Program-made: the position numbers and the translations under genes
Part shown: piece after piece, positions 33,951 through 42,671 of the stretch
How positions within the stretch are numbered: the first letter of the stretch is position 1
How the letters are laid out: each line of letters begins with the position of its first letter
Source of the DNA: Mucilaginibacter sp. dw_454
GTDB lineage: Bacteria; Bacteroidota; Bacteroidia; Sphingobacteriales; Sphingobacteriaceae
Reading direction: 5' to 3'
Length of the DNA stretch: 64,000 nucleotides
Assembly: GCF_018449775.1 (NCBI RefSeq)
Contig: NZ_JAAVVB010000005.1
Span: forward strand, 248,001-312,000
The notes under the pieces: generated by a model
Database searches by the model: none
What the model was told of the DNA's origin: nothing
What the model saw: only the letters and a program-made list of their open reading frames with translations

Positions 33951-34871
33951 GTGAACGAGGCAAAAGAAAACATATTAGCTACCCTGGCGTATTTTGATAT
34001 CTTCAAATACCCGCTAACCAGTGGCGAAATATACCTGTTCCTGAAGGCTAAACACCCCCAGGCAGATTTTGATGCGGAGTTAAGGTATTTGGTTGCTCAT
34101 CAATTAGTTTATCAGTTTGGCAACCTCTACTCGCTCAAAAACGATTACGCTTTAATTGTTCGCCGTTACAATGGCAATCAAAAGGCTGCCGAGATGATTA
34201 AAGTCGCGCATAAAATTGGCGACTGGCTCATTCGTTTCCCTTATGTGCGTGGTATTGCTATTTCAGGCTCCTTGTCGAAAAATTATGCCGATGAAAATTC
34301 AGACATCGACCTGTTTATTATCACCGCAAAAAACCGTTTGTGGATAGCGCGCACCTTAATGCATGCCTTCAAAAAACTCACCTTCTTGGTTGGTAAAGAG
34401 GACTATTTCTGCATGAATTATTATATCGATGAAGATCAGTTGGAGATCAGGGAGAAAAACAACTATACCGCTGTTGAGGTTGTTACGCTGATTCCTTTGC
34501 AAGGTGATGCCGTAATTGAACAGTTTTATGCCGCCAATGCCTGGACGCGCGATTACTTGCCTAACAAGATCATGCGTATCTCGTCAGCCAAACCTTTAAA
34601 GCCTTCGATATTTAAAACGCTTTTTGAAAAGTTATTGAACAATCGTTTGGGTAACGCCATTGACACGTTGTTAATGAACATAACCTCCGGCCGGTGGAGC
34701 AAAAAAACCGAACAGAAAAAGGTTAATTCAAAGGGTGCAGTAATGGCTATGGACACCGGCAAACACTACGCCAAACCCGATCCGGGAAATTTCCAGGCAG
34801 GGCTGCTGGCCCAATACGAAAGCAAGATCTCGCAGATTATTGTAGAGCCGCAGAATTTGCTGGCGAATTAA
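33951..34871 (+). CDS. Nucleotidyltransferase-domain protein with N-terminal winged-helix-like region
   Basis: 306 residues from a GTG start. Residues about 5-65 look like a winged helix (FDIFKYPLTSGEIYLFL, YLVAHQLVYQFGNLYSLK). Residues 100-122 have the pol-beta-type nucleotidyltransferase signature GIAISGSLSKN...NSDIDLFI with Gly106-Ser107 and Asp118/Asp120 as metal ligands. Such proteins adenylylate small molecules, lipids or nucleic acids. It converges on the radical SAM cluster and is separated from it by a REP-like palindrome, so membership in the cluster is possible but unproven. Confidence 0.82.
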   Translation: MNEAKENILATLAYFDIFKYPLTSGEIYLFLKAKHPQADFDAELRYLVAHQLVYQFGNLYSLKNDYALIVRRYNGNQKAAEMIKVAHKIGDWLIRFPYVRGIAISGSLSKNYADENSDIDLFIITAKNRLWIARTLMHAFKKLTFLVGKEDYFCMNYYIDEDQLEIREKNNYTAVEVVTLIPLQGDAVIEQFYAANAWTRDYLPNKIMRISSAKPLKPSIFKTLFEKLLNNRLGNAIDTLLMNITSGRWSKKTEQKKVNSKGAVMAMDTGKHYAKPDPGNFQAGLLAQYESKISQIIVEPQNLLAN

Positions 34872-34884
34872 GACACTGCGTTTT

Positions 34885-34964
34885 TGTCATTGCGAGCGTA
34901 GCGTGGCAACCGCACGCGTTTAAGCTTTTCCCCTTGCGATTGCCGCGCTACGCTCGCAAAGACA
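34885..34964. repeat. REP-like palindrome (TGTCATTGCGAG type)
   Basis: Ends TGTCATTGCGAGCGTAGCG and CGCTACGCTCGCAAAGACA; one mismatch near the right end. It lies between the convergent nucleotidyltransferase and methyltransferase genes. Confidence 0.85.
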
Positions 34965-34985
34965 GTATTTTCATTATCCCGGCTC

Positions 34986-35807
34986 CTACTTCTTCCTTAA
35001 AGAAATAATATAATAATCTCCAATCCCTCGCCACGGCCAGCTAAATCGTACCTTATCCTCCCACTTTGTCAATAGACGATAGGCTTTTGGATGACGCTCT
35101 GCAAAATGCTCAATATAAGACGGCGGCACAATGGTGCATAACCCTTCTACCGACAAAACCTCCATCGCCCCATTAACCTGATCAATTACATACGACGGAT
35201 TATAGTACCAACAGGTAAAATAAGTACCCTCTACATGAGCCGTCACACCATTTTTACTAAACCAACGTCGCGTGGCTGTCTTAAACAGCCCTTTAAATAT
35301 CAATAGCGATTCCCATAAACAAAACTTCGGCAAAATAACCAGTGTGGCAATGCCGCCGGAATTTAATAAAGATGGAAGAGAATGCAGCACTTTATCGAGT
35401 TCGCCGGTACAATTTAGACCGGCAAAGTTCGAGAAGATCTGGTCGTAAGGACCTTTGTTTTTTAGTTCATCCAGGTGGGTGTAGGAGCAAAGCTCTGTTG
35501 AGATTGAATTACTTAAGCCGTAGCTTTCCGATTTTTCACGTAGCTTTTGCTGCATGCCTTCGGCGATGTCCGTAGCGTGTACTTTATGGCCCAGTGACGC
35601 AAAAAAAGTGGCGTCTTCGCCGGTACCGCTGTTTAATTCCAGGATAGACGAATTGGGTTTTAGGTTTTTTAAGACATGCGCCCGAACCCGCCCGCGTTTG
35701 TAGTTGACGATGGTGTTTGAGGAATAGATCTCATCAAAAATGGCCGACTGCGCCGAAAATGCTTCGGCGGCATGTTGCTCATTAATATGTGGCGCAACCG
35801 CTTCCAT
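34986..35807 (-). CDS. Class I SAM-dependent methyltransferase
   Basis: 273 residues. SAM-binding motif I ILELNSGTGEDATFFA (about 57-72), motif II KVHATDIAEGM, then DQIFSNFAGLNC. The C-terminal third (WSKNGVTAHVEGTYFTCWYYNP and onward) is a separate substrate-recognition part. Its start codon overlaps the stop of the upstream B12-type radical SAM gene (ATGA), so both are translated together. It is the last gene of the five-gene operon 34986-40561. Substrate unknown. Confidence 0.9.
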   Translation of the reverse strand: MEAVAPHINEQHAAEAFSAQSAIFDEIYSSNTIVNYKRGRVRAHVLKNLKPNSSILELNSGTGEDATFFASLGHKVHATDIAEGMQQKLREKSESYGLSNSISTELCSYTHLDELKNKGPYDQIFSNFAGLNCTGELDKVLHSLPSLLNSGGIATLVILPKFCLWESLLIFKGLFKTATRRWFSKNGVTAHVEGTYFTCWYYNPSYVIDQVNGAMEVLSVEGLCTIVPPSYIEHFAERHPKAYRLLTKWEDKVRFSWPWRGIGDYYIISLRKK

Positions 35808-37270
35808 CAGGCTTTTTCTAACTGATTTAATTTTAATCGCTCAATAAAAGTAGCCGGGGTATAATACAACACCGACAGCGCTTTTTTGACACTGTTGATC
35901 GACATGCATTGTGGTTCTTTCAATAGTTTAACCAGGCTATTTTTAGCCAGGTGCATATGGTAGTTTTTATGCACGTATTTATGTAGCTGCTTATAATAGC
36001 TAGGCGGAAAAGTATTGCTAAACATCAGCGCCATCTCGTCCGAGTCGGTCCAGTTGGTTTTTTTCTTCAGATCGGCTTTTACCCTATCATAAAATACGGT
36101 GCCGGGCAGTGGATACGAAACCGAAATTCCAATCTCAAACGGCAACAACTCGTTGATCATGTTAATGGTTTTGGCAATGTCGGTCTTATCCTCGCCGGGG
36201 TAACCAAACTGGATGAAGAACGAGGGCTTAATACCGGCATTTTTCATCGCTTTTGTGGCGACATGGATTTGATCTATCGTCGTGCCCTTATCCATGGCAT
36301 CCAGTATTTTTTGCGAACCGCTTTCGGCGCCTATCCATACATTTTCGCAGCCGGCGCGGGCCAGCGCGTCTACCTGGTCCTGCTCCACCAATAAATCGGC
36401 ACGCGATTGGATCTTGAACCTGGTACGCAAATTTTCCTGCTGCATCAGCTCGGCAAACTCCATCACCCAACCGGGCTTTAGTCCGAAGATATCATCGCAG
36501 AACCAAATATGATCTACCGGGAAATGCTCCTTCAGCATTTTCAATTCCTTGATCACATTTTGCGGGCTGCGCGAGTTGTAACGGTTGCCGTAAATAGGCT
36601 TGGCGCACCAGTTACATTTAAACGGGCAGCCACGGGTAGTCCCCATATTGATAGAGAAGTAACCGGCATTCTTTAACCAGCTATCGCGATAGGGTGCAAT
36701 ATCCACCAGATCCCAGGCCGGCAGCGGTAAGCTGTCCAAATCTTTTAAAACCGGGCGTGGCATAGTTTTTTTCGCCTTACCGTCAGTATCTAAATAAGAG
36801 ACGCCGGCTATGTGAGTGACATCTGTACCACCGGCTTTGATATGATTTGTCAGTTCCAACAATGTTTGTTCGGCTTCGCCAATCAGCACGTAATCGGCAC
36901 CGGCGTTCAGGTATTCTACGTAACGGTCGGTCGAGTCGGAGCTGGATACAATTACCGTGCACCCACGAGCCTTGGCCATCTTAAACATATCAAATGCGGC
37001 CTCGCGCATATTGGTGAGGCACATTTTGGTCAAGTAGTTAAAGCCGTCATCGTACGACACAAAAAAGTTGGGCCGGCTGCTGTCCAGCACCGGCTCAACC
37101 TCATGGGGATCGGCAACAAACATGGTATCAAACAGTGATACCTCGTATCCGTGTTCGCGCATCAGTGATGCGGCGTATATGGTACCCAGTGGCGCATACG
37201 GTTGCCCGATGGACCACTGCTTAGGGTCGAAACGTAAAAAGTAGGAGTGTGAAAAAAGTATCTTATTCAT
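35807..37270 (-). CDS. B12-binding-domain radical SAM enzyme (1)
   Basis: 487 residues. N-terminal cobalamin-binding-like Rossmann domain (about 20-150: APLGTIYAASLMREHGYEVSLFD in style, NAGADYVLIGEAEQTL) and radical SAM barrel (about 200-400) with the [4Fe-4S] motif Cys215-x3-Cys219-x2-Cys222 (RGCPFKCNWC). GAESGSQKILDAMDKG and QFGYPGE are typical of the BchE/HpnR-like subgroup. No DxHxxG cobalamin ligand is apparent, as in many members. Likely reaction: methylation at an unactivated carbon or phosphorus, or another radical transformation. Co-transcribed with two methyltransferases and two more radical SAM genes. Confidence 0.92.
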   Translation of the reverse strand: MNKILFSHSYFLRFDPKQWSIGQPYAPLGTIYAASLMREHGYEVSLFDTMFVADPHEVEPVLDSSRPNFFVSYDDGFNYLTKMCLTNMREAAFDMFKMAKARGCTVIVSSSDSTDRYVEYLNAGADYVLIGEAEQTLLELTNHIKAGGTDVTHIAGVSYLDTDGKAKKTMPRPVLKDLDSLPLPAWDLVDIAPYRDSWLKNAGYFSINMGTTRGCPFKCNWCAKPIYGNRYNSRSPQNVIKELKMLKEHFPVDHIWFCDDIFGLKPGWVMEFAELMQQENLRTRFKIQSRADLLVEQDQVDALARAGCENVWIGAESGSQKILDAMDKGTTIDQIHVATKAMKNAGIKPSFFIQFGYPGEDKTDIAKTINMINELLPFEIGISVSYPLPGTVFYDRVKADLKKKTNWTDSDEMALMFSNTFPPSYYKQLHKYVHKNYHMHLAKNSLVKLLKEPQCMSINSVKKALSVLYYTPATFIERLKLNQLEKA

Positions 37271-37273
37271 ATC

Positions 37274-38311
37274 CTATAAAGTAGCCATGGGCGACAGGTT
37301 TAAACTGCAAACGCATTTAACGCAGGTAGCATTTTTGCTCATATCCAGCGTGCGCCTAAAGTCTATCGCTTTGTTGGTGTTCAATATTTCTGTTAATGAG
37401 TTATCATGAATGTTCCCTATGGTATCATGAAAAAAGCAAGGCCGCACGCTGCCGTCGGCTTCGATGACGGTGGAGACCCACGGCGCATTGCATTTTTTAT
37501 AGGGAAAAGGGTTCAGCTTGTAAAAAGCCGCATAGTAGTTATAGATGTCCTTAATTTTAGCAGGCGATTCGGCGATATAACGACCATCAAAATCGGCGGT
37601 CTGCGCCAGCATGTTGTCAACCACTTCCTGCAGTTCGGGCAACTCGCGTTCGCTCAGCATTACCTCGTGTTGTTTTGGCTCGGCCCAGGCCGTTTGGCGA
37701 TTAAAGGCGTGGCTACTAACATCGGCAGGTAAAAAGCTGATCTGGTCTATACCCATAGCTTTAGCTGCCGCAATAATATTTGGCCAGTTGCGGAAATTGA
37801 TACGATGGATAACCGTACGCGCTGTAATGCGATAGGCGGGGTTAATCGCTTTGAGATGCTCCACACCTTCCTTCAGCTTTTTAAAGGCGTTGGGGATGTT
37901 GCGGATAGCATCATGCATAGGCTCGTCGCCATCCAGGGAGATCACAATATCATCTACCCATCTCAGCAGATCATCGGCATTATTTTTTAGCGACAGCCCG
38001 GTGCTGAGCAGGCTGATCTTGATATTGCACGATTTTAAGATCTTACAAAGCTCAAAGAAGTTGGTATTCAGCAACGCTTCACCACCCGACATCACCACTT
38101 GCCTGGTACCAAACTCTTTGAGTGCATTTAATAAGCCGCCAATGTGCTGCGGCGTTAGTTGTTTCAGATTTTTATTATCCTTCCAGATATCGCACATTAC
38201 ACAACGGCAGTTACAGGCGCTGTGCGGCATCAGTATCACCACCGGCAATGCCGATATGCGATGCGTTTGCAGCGTGCGGTAACGTTTATAGGTATGTGCT
38301 ATTGATTGCAT
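37274..38311 (-). CDS. Radical SAM enzyme with SPASM-like C-terminal cysteines
   Basis: 345 residues. The [4Fe-4S] motif is Cys33-x3-Cys37-x2-Cys40 in SACNCRCVMCDIW; MSGGEALLN is the SAM-binding GGE motif. The C-terminus has further cysteines (KKCNAPW, VRPCFFHD, CVKCVC), the pattern of SPASM/twitch domains that bind an auxiliary cluster. Members modify peptides, or carry out dehydrogenations and epimerisations on sugars. Three bases separate its end from the next gene downstream. No precursor-peptide gene is visible nearby, which favours a small-molecule or glycan substrate. Confidence 0.92.
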   Translation of the reverse strand: MQSIAHTYKRYRTLQTHRISALPVVILMPHSACNCRCVMCDIWKDNKNLKQLTPQHIGGLLNALKEFGTRQVVMSGGEALLNTNFFELCKILKSCNIKISLLSTGLSLKNNADDLLRWVDDIVISLDGDEPMHDAIRNIPNAFKKLKEGVEHLKAINPAYRITARTVIHRINFRNWPNIIAAAKAMGIDQISFLPADVSSHAFNRQTAWAEPKQHEVMLSERELPELQEVVDNMLAQTADFDGRYIAESPAKIKDIYNYYAAFYKLNPFPYKKCNAPWVSTVIEADGSVRPCFFHDTIGNIHDNSLTEILNTNKAIDFRRTLDMSKNATCVKCVCSLNLSPMATL

Positions 38312-38312
38312 G

Positions 38313-39047
38313 TTATTTAGTAATACTGACCCAGTAAAACGGATCTTTTTTAAACAGCCGGTTTAACAGGCTGCTGGGGTCAAACAATATTTTGTACTTA
38401 AATCCCCAAAACTCGCCGATGGAATGATGGAAATAATGGTCGGCCATTTCCGGTATCCCCATGTCGTTATAATAATTCCGGCATCTGTCCGCGGCCTCGG
38501 CAGCTTCATCGGCATCATAAAAAGGTGTATCAATGATATGGATCTCACCGCCGCGGTTCAGCAATTTTTCGGCCTGCCTTAATACCGATACTACCGACGA
38601 GAAGTACTGCAGCGTAGCCGCAAATACAATCACATCAAAACGCTCATTTTCGAAAGTATTCTCGTTAAAAGCATCGTACACAAACTCCAGGTTGGGTAGT
38701 TTAAAAACGCGGTTGGCCTGGTTAATTTCGGTCCTGTTAACATCAAGCCCGGTAACGTAGGTTTTTGGCAGGCCAGCCATCTTGGCCGATAGCCAGCCAT
38801 TGCCGCAACCTACCTCAAGTATCTTTAAAAATTTGCCCTTATCTCCCAAATAAGTCAGCAAGCGATTACTGGAGCGACGACGGATCTCCCACTCTTTAGA
38901 ATGGATGCTAAAATCGGGTAACGATTGCAGCTCGGCATCTGTATAAACTTTCTTTTCTTGTGTGCGCACGGCGCTATAAAGCTGCTCAAAATCCGGCTTG
39001 CGGGGTTTGGTTTGCTTAATGGCCTTATGTTGAGCACTGATGTCCAC
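38313..39047 (-). CDS. Class I SAM-dependent methyltransferase
   Basis: 244 residues. SAM site KILEVGCGNGWLSAKMAG (75-92) and motif DVIVFAATLQYFSSVVSVLRQAEKLLNRGGEIHIIDTPFY in family style. One base separates its stop from the start of the following SPASM-like gene. Middle of the five-gene operon; substrate unknown. Confidence 0.92.
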   Translation of the reverse strand: MDISAQHKAIKQTKPRKPDFEQLYSAVRTQEKKVYTDAELQSLPDFSIHSKEWEIRRRSSNRLLTYLGDKGKFLKILEVGCGNGWLSAKMAGLPKTYVTGLDVNRTEINQANRVFKLPNLEFVYDAFNENTFENERFDVIVFAATLQYFSSVVSVLRQAEKLLNRGGEIHIIDTPFYDADEAAEAADRCRNYYNDMGIPEMADHYFHHSIGEFWGFKYKILFDPSSLLNRLFKKDPFYWVSITK

Positions 39048-39058
39048 TTATTTAAAAA

Positions 39059-40561
39059 TTAAAATCCTTGTATTTCGGGTTGGCGATATTTCCAGATCCG
39101 TTGTAATAACTTGATCTCGTAAGGATATTTATGAAAGTTGATCTTGTAACGGAAAGTCGATATAGCTTTAATAGCCGCACGTTTCAGGCTATTCAGGCGG
39201 ATATCCGTTTCCGTTGGGAAAACGCCGTTCAGCACCACTTCAAAGTCCCTGATCTTATCAATCATTTCGGCCGTTAACCATGGGGTGAGCGGGTTCTTGC
39301 GCAAGTCGAAATTCTCCCAGGCCGGGCTTATCCAATCTTCCAATGTTTGGGGGAACTTAAAGCCGCTGGCCAGTACCTGTTTGTACATCTCAGAACCTTC
39401 GGTAGGTACCGGGCTGTAGGTATAAATAATAATTTCTGTTTTTGGGTTGATGGCTTTTACCTTTTTGATAAAATCTATCTCGAAATCAATCTGTGCCATT
39501 ACCTTTTCGGGCGTTGGTGCAGGCGTACCCAGTACGAAAGAATATTCGGGAATAATGTCGAATTTTTTCAAGCGCTCGGCAAATTCCAATATTTGTTTAC
39601 CGGTTTGGGTTCCGCCTTTATCCATCTGTTCCAGGATATCATCGTTCCCACTTTCGGCACCAAAAAAAATGATCTTGCAGCCGCCTTTACGAATAGTTTC
39701 CAGCGACGAGTCCTTAAACTTCATCATCGTATCTATCCGGGCCATGCCCCACCAGGTCATGTCCTCATGCTCCATTAATTTAGAAAACTCCACCGCGCGT
39801 TTTTCAGACACAAAGAAATTGTTGTCATGAAATTCTATCGCAGTAGCGCCATATTTATCTTTAATATGCTTGACGTCTTTATACGTATTTTGTGCTGATT
39901 TACCTTTCCAGCGTGCCTCATAAATAGGCACCACCGCGCAGAACGAACAAGTAAACGGACAGCCAATACTGGAGTGATAAGCCATCGTTTTTTCGCCCAG
40001 GTAGGTCTTACCCAAAAATTTAGGGATAGGATACATGGTATTCAGTTTATCGTAAGGCAATGGCGGTAGCGAGTCCTGGTCTAATAAATCCTCTTTGGCT
40101 GTCTTAACAATCTGGCCGTTGGTACCCACATAGATCAGGTTACGGATAAACTCATAAGGCTCGTCTTTTTCCAAAGCATCTACCAGGTTGGGGAAAGCGT
40201 TATCGCCGGGGCCGTTAATAATGAAATCGACAAAATTTGAATACAGCACCGACTCAGAGTGATTAGAAGGAAAGTAACCACCCCAGATCATTTTGGTATG
40301 CGGATGCTTTAGTTTAACCGCTTTAGCAGCAATAATAGCCTGCCTTAACTGCGGGCCGGGCATTACGGTAAATCCCAGGTATTTGTATTCGCCTGTATCC
40401 ACGTATGACATGATCTTTGCTATCGGATCGGCCTCGCAATTACCATCAACAATCACCCAATCATACTTGCCCTCTACAGCAGCAGCAATATTCAGGATAG
40501 AGTTAGGTATCCGGTATTTGGCATTAGCGCTTTTGGGGTTAAACAATAATATCTTGTTCAT
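39059..40561 (-). CDS. B12-binding-domain radical SAM enzyme (2)
   Basis: Start at ATG 40561 (500 residues) because MNKILLFNPKSANAKYRIP is the typical opening of these enzymes; an in-frame extension to 40675 has no family similarity. Cobalamin-binding-like N-terminal domain (about 5-150; IWGGYFPSNHSESVL), then the radical SAM motif Cys201-x3-Cys205-x2-Cys208 (IGCPFTCSFC) and FFGAESGNDDILEQMDKGG. Only distantly similar to the enzyme at 35807, so the two probably act at different steps. First gene of the operon; the 207-base divergent promoter region has an 11-bp palindrome. Confidence 0.92.
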   Translation of the reverse strand: MNKILLFNPKSANAKYRIPNSILNIAAAVEGKYDWVIVDGNCEADPIAKIMSYVDTGEYKYLGFTVMPGPQLRQAIIAAKAVKLKHPHTKMIWGGYFPSNHSESVLYSNFVDFIINGPGDNAFPNLVDALEKDEPYEFIRNLIYVGTNGQIVKTAKEDLLDQDSLPPLPYDKLNTMYPIPKFLGKTYLGEKTMAYHSSIGCPFTCSFCAVVPIYEARWKGKSAQNTYKDVKHIKDKYGATAIEFHDNNFFVSEKRAVEFSKLMEHEDMTWWGMARIDTMMKFKDSSLETIRKGGCKIIFFGAESGNDDILEQMDKGGTQTGKQILEFAERLKKFDIIPEYSFVLGTPAPTPEKVMAQIDFEIDFIKKVKAINPKTEIIIYTYSPVPTEGSEMYKQVLASGFKFPQTLEDWISPAWENFDLRKNPLTPWLTAEMIDKIRDFEVVLNGVFPTETDIRLNSLKRAAIKAISTFRYKINFHKYPYEIKLLQRIWKYRQPEIQGF

Positions 40562-40673
40562 CTTTCGGTCTTGATGGTAAAATAATGGCAGCGGGCCCTG
40601 CAACCCACCACCATTAAGAGAAACTAATTCTACAATTACACAATTATCACAAGAGTTACGCCCCTCGTAAAAC

Positions 40674-40716
40674 AAAGGTTGCCCCCTATCCTAAATAAAA
40701 TGACAGGGCAACCTTT
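40674..40716. promoter_or_regulatory. Inverted repeat in the divergent promoter region of the radical SAM cluster
   Basis: Perfect 11-bp arms AAAGGTTGCCC (40674-40684) and GGGCAACCTTT (40706-40716) around 21 bases, in the only intergenic space shared by the two divergent operons. It could be an operator for coordinated control or a leader hairpin for one operon. The octamer AGCTATAG occurs twice just to its right (40717 and 40740). Confidence 0.5.
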
Positions 40717-40768
40717 AGCTATAGCAGTTCGTAATTGAAGCTATAGGTCATTAATTAATTTGTCAGTC

Positions 40769-41554
40769 ATGAGTACTTCTATAGCGCCCCCTAAAACCGT
40801 AAGCAGCCTGGTATCGGCTTTTAAAAAGTTGATGCATTTAGGTGGCAGCCCGGTACAGGAAAAACCATCTGCCGAAGCTTATGACATCTGGGCCGAGAGC
40901 TATGACGTACAGCCCGGCAACCTGATGATTGATATGGATGAAGAGGTATTTGGGGAGCTGCTGGCAGAACTAAACCTCAAAGGCAAACAAGTGGCCGATA
41001 TTGGCTGCGGCACCGGCAGGCACTGGCCAAAGCTTTTTAAAAGCGAGCCGGCTACGCTAACCGGGTTCGATGTATCGGCAGGGATGCTGCGCCGCCTGGA
41101 AGAGAAATTCCCCCAGGCTAAAACCTACCAGATCACCGACAATTTTTTTAAAGATATCGCCGATGCCAGTTATGACGCAATTGTGTCGACATTAACTGTG
41201 GCTCACATCGAGAACCTGGAAGAAGCATTAGATGCCTGGTGCCGTATGCTGAAGCCTGATAGCGATATCATTATTACCGATTTTCACCCCAATGCTTTGG
41301 CCTTTGGCGGCAAGCGTACTTTCAAGCATAACAGCGACAGCATATCCATTCAAAACTTTGTGCATTACGTTTATGATATTGAGCGGATGCTTGCCAAGCA
41401 CGGTTTCAGAACGGTTAATAAACTGGAGAAGATCATTGACGAATCTGTAAAGCACTATTACGAGGCCAAGAACGCCTTGCCGGTTTATGAGAAATTTAAG
41501 GATGCCCGCATTATCTACGGCATTCATTTAACACGAAGCCATGATTCTGCGTAA
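40769..41554 (+). CDS. Class I SAM-dependent methyltransferase
   Basis: Start at ATG 40769 (261 residues); a TTG three codons earlier is less likely. SAM site VADIGCGTGRHWPKLF (75-90), then GFDVSAGMLRRLEEKFP and STLTVAHIENLEEALDAWCRML in family style. It starts the plus-strand operon 40769-45729 and overlaps the amidohydrolase gene by 14 bases. Third methyltransferase of the cluster; the small-molecule type (UbiE/COQ5-like) rather than rRNA type. Confidence 0.9.
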   Translation: MSTSIAPPKTVSSLVSAFKKLMHLGGSPVQEKPSAEAYDIWAESYDVQPGNLMIDMDEEVFGELLAELNLKGKQVADIGCGTGRHWPKLFKSEPATLTGFDVSAGMLRRLEEKFPQAKTYQITDNFFKDIADASYDAIVSTLTVAHIENLEEALDAWCRMLKPDSDIIITDFHPNALAFGGKRTFKHNSDSISIQNFVHYVYDIERMLAKHGFRTVNKLEKIIDESVKHYYEAKNALPVYEKFKDARIIYGIHLTRSHDSA

Positions 41555-42665
41555 TGTTACTACGATCACCGGTAAGGGTACCACTGACATCCATCTGAAA
41601 AATGGCAAAATGATGCCCTTTGGTGAAGTTACGCCCGTTACCCTGCAGCTTGATCTTGACGGAGCGCTGGCCTTTCCTGGCCTGGTGAACTCGCACGACC
41701 ATTTAGACTTTAACCTTTTCCCGCAGCTGGGCGATAAGATCTATCATAACTATACCGAGTGGGGCGACTATATCCACGCCAAATATAAAAAGGAGATCAA
41801 TGCTGTTTTGAAAGTTCCGCTACCCTTACGCGTAAGCTGGGGGATTTTCAAAAACCTGCTGTGCGGGGTAACCACGGTAGTGAATCATGGCGAACACCTG
41901 GCTATTAAAGATGCTCCCATTAATGTAGAGCAGGGGCATAGCATTCACTCCGTGCAGTTTGAAAAGTTGTGGAAACTAAAGCTAAACAATCCACTTAAAC
42001 GCGGACTGCCGGCGGTGATTCATGTAGGCGAAGGTGTTGACGAGCTGGCGCATACCGAAATCGATCAGTTAAATAGCTGGAACTTATTGCGTAAAGAGCT
42101 GATTGGCATACATGGTATCGCGATGAGCGAGGAGCAGGCGAAGTATTTTAAAGCGCTGATTTGGTGCCCGGAGTCGAACTATTTTATGTTTAATAAAACT
42201 GCTAAGATAGATCAGCTAAAAAAACATACCACCATACTTTTTGGTACCGACTCTACGCTTACCGGTAACTGGAACATCTGGGATCATATCCGCCTGGCGC
42301 GTAAAACCAATATGCTAACCGATGCCGAGCTGTACAGCGCCGTGCACCTGGGCGGTACCACCAGTTGGACAACCGATGCCGCCAATCAAGACACTATCGT
42401 CATTACCAAAAGAAAGCCGGATACCGATGCCTTTGAATCGTTTTACACCAACGATCCGGCTGATGTATTATTGGTAGTTCATCATGATTGTATTCGTTTA
42501 TTCGACGCTTCGCTGTTAGCGCAATTAGGTCAAATTGATCTTGGAAAATTCAGTAAGGTTTATATCGGTGGCAGCTGTAAATTTATTGAAGGCGACTTGC
42601 CGGGCCTGATGCGGCAGATTAAAACCTATTACCCTGAAGCGGTTTTCCCGGTATCTGCTAATTAA
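41541..42665 (+). CDS. Amidohydrolase-superfamily protein (chlorohydrolase/deaminase-like)
   Basis: 374 residues. Metal-site motif HDHLDFN with His52 and His54, then VNHGEH, VIHVGEG, GIHGIAM and FGTDSTLTGNW with the catalytic Asp near residue 253, in the order seen in the AtzF/cytosine-deaminase-type amidohydrolases. It should hydrolyse a C-N bond (deamination or amide/ring opening). It overlaps the preceding methyltransferase gene, so coordinated translation is likely. The substrate is probably an intermediate of this cluster. Confidence 0.88.
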   Translation: MILRNVTTITGKGTTDIHLKNGKMMPFGEVTPVTLQLDLDGALAFPGLVNSHDHLDFNLFPQLGDKIYHNYTEWGDYIHAKYKKEINAVLKVPLPLRVSWGIFKNLLCGVTTVVNHGEHLAIKDAPINVEQGHSIHSVQFEKLWKLKLNNPLKRGLPAVIHVGEGVDELAHTEIDQLNSWNLLRKELIGIHGIAMSEEQAKYFKALIWCPESNYFMFNKTAKIDQLKKHTTILFGTDSTLTGNWNIWDHIRLARKTNMLTDAELYSAVHLGGTTSWTTDAANQDTIVITKRKPDTDAFESFYTNDPADVLLVVHHDCIRLFDASLLAQLGQIDLGKFSKVYIGGSCKFIEGDLPGLMRQIKTYYPEAVFPVSAN

Positions 42666-42671
42666 TCAATT

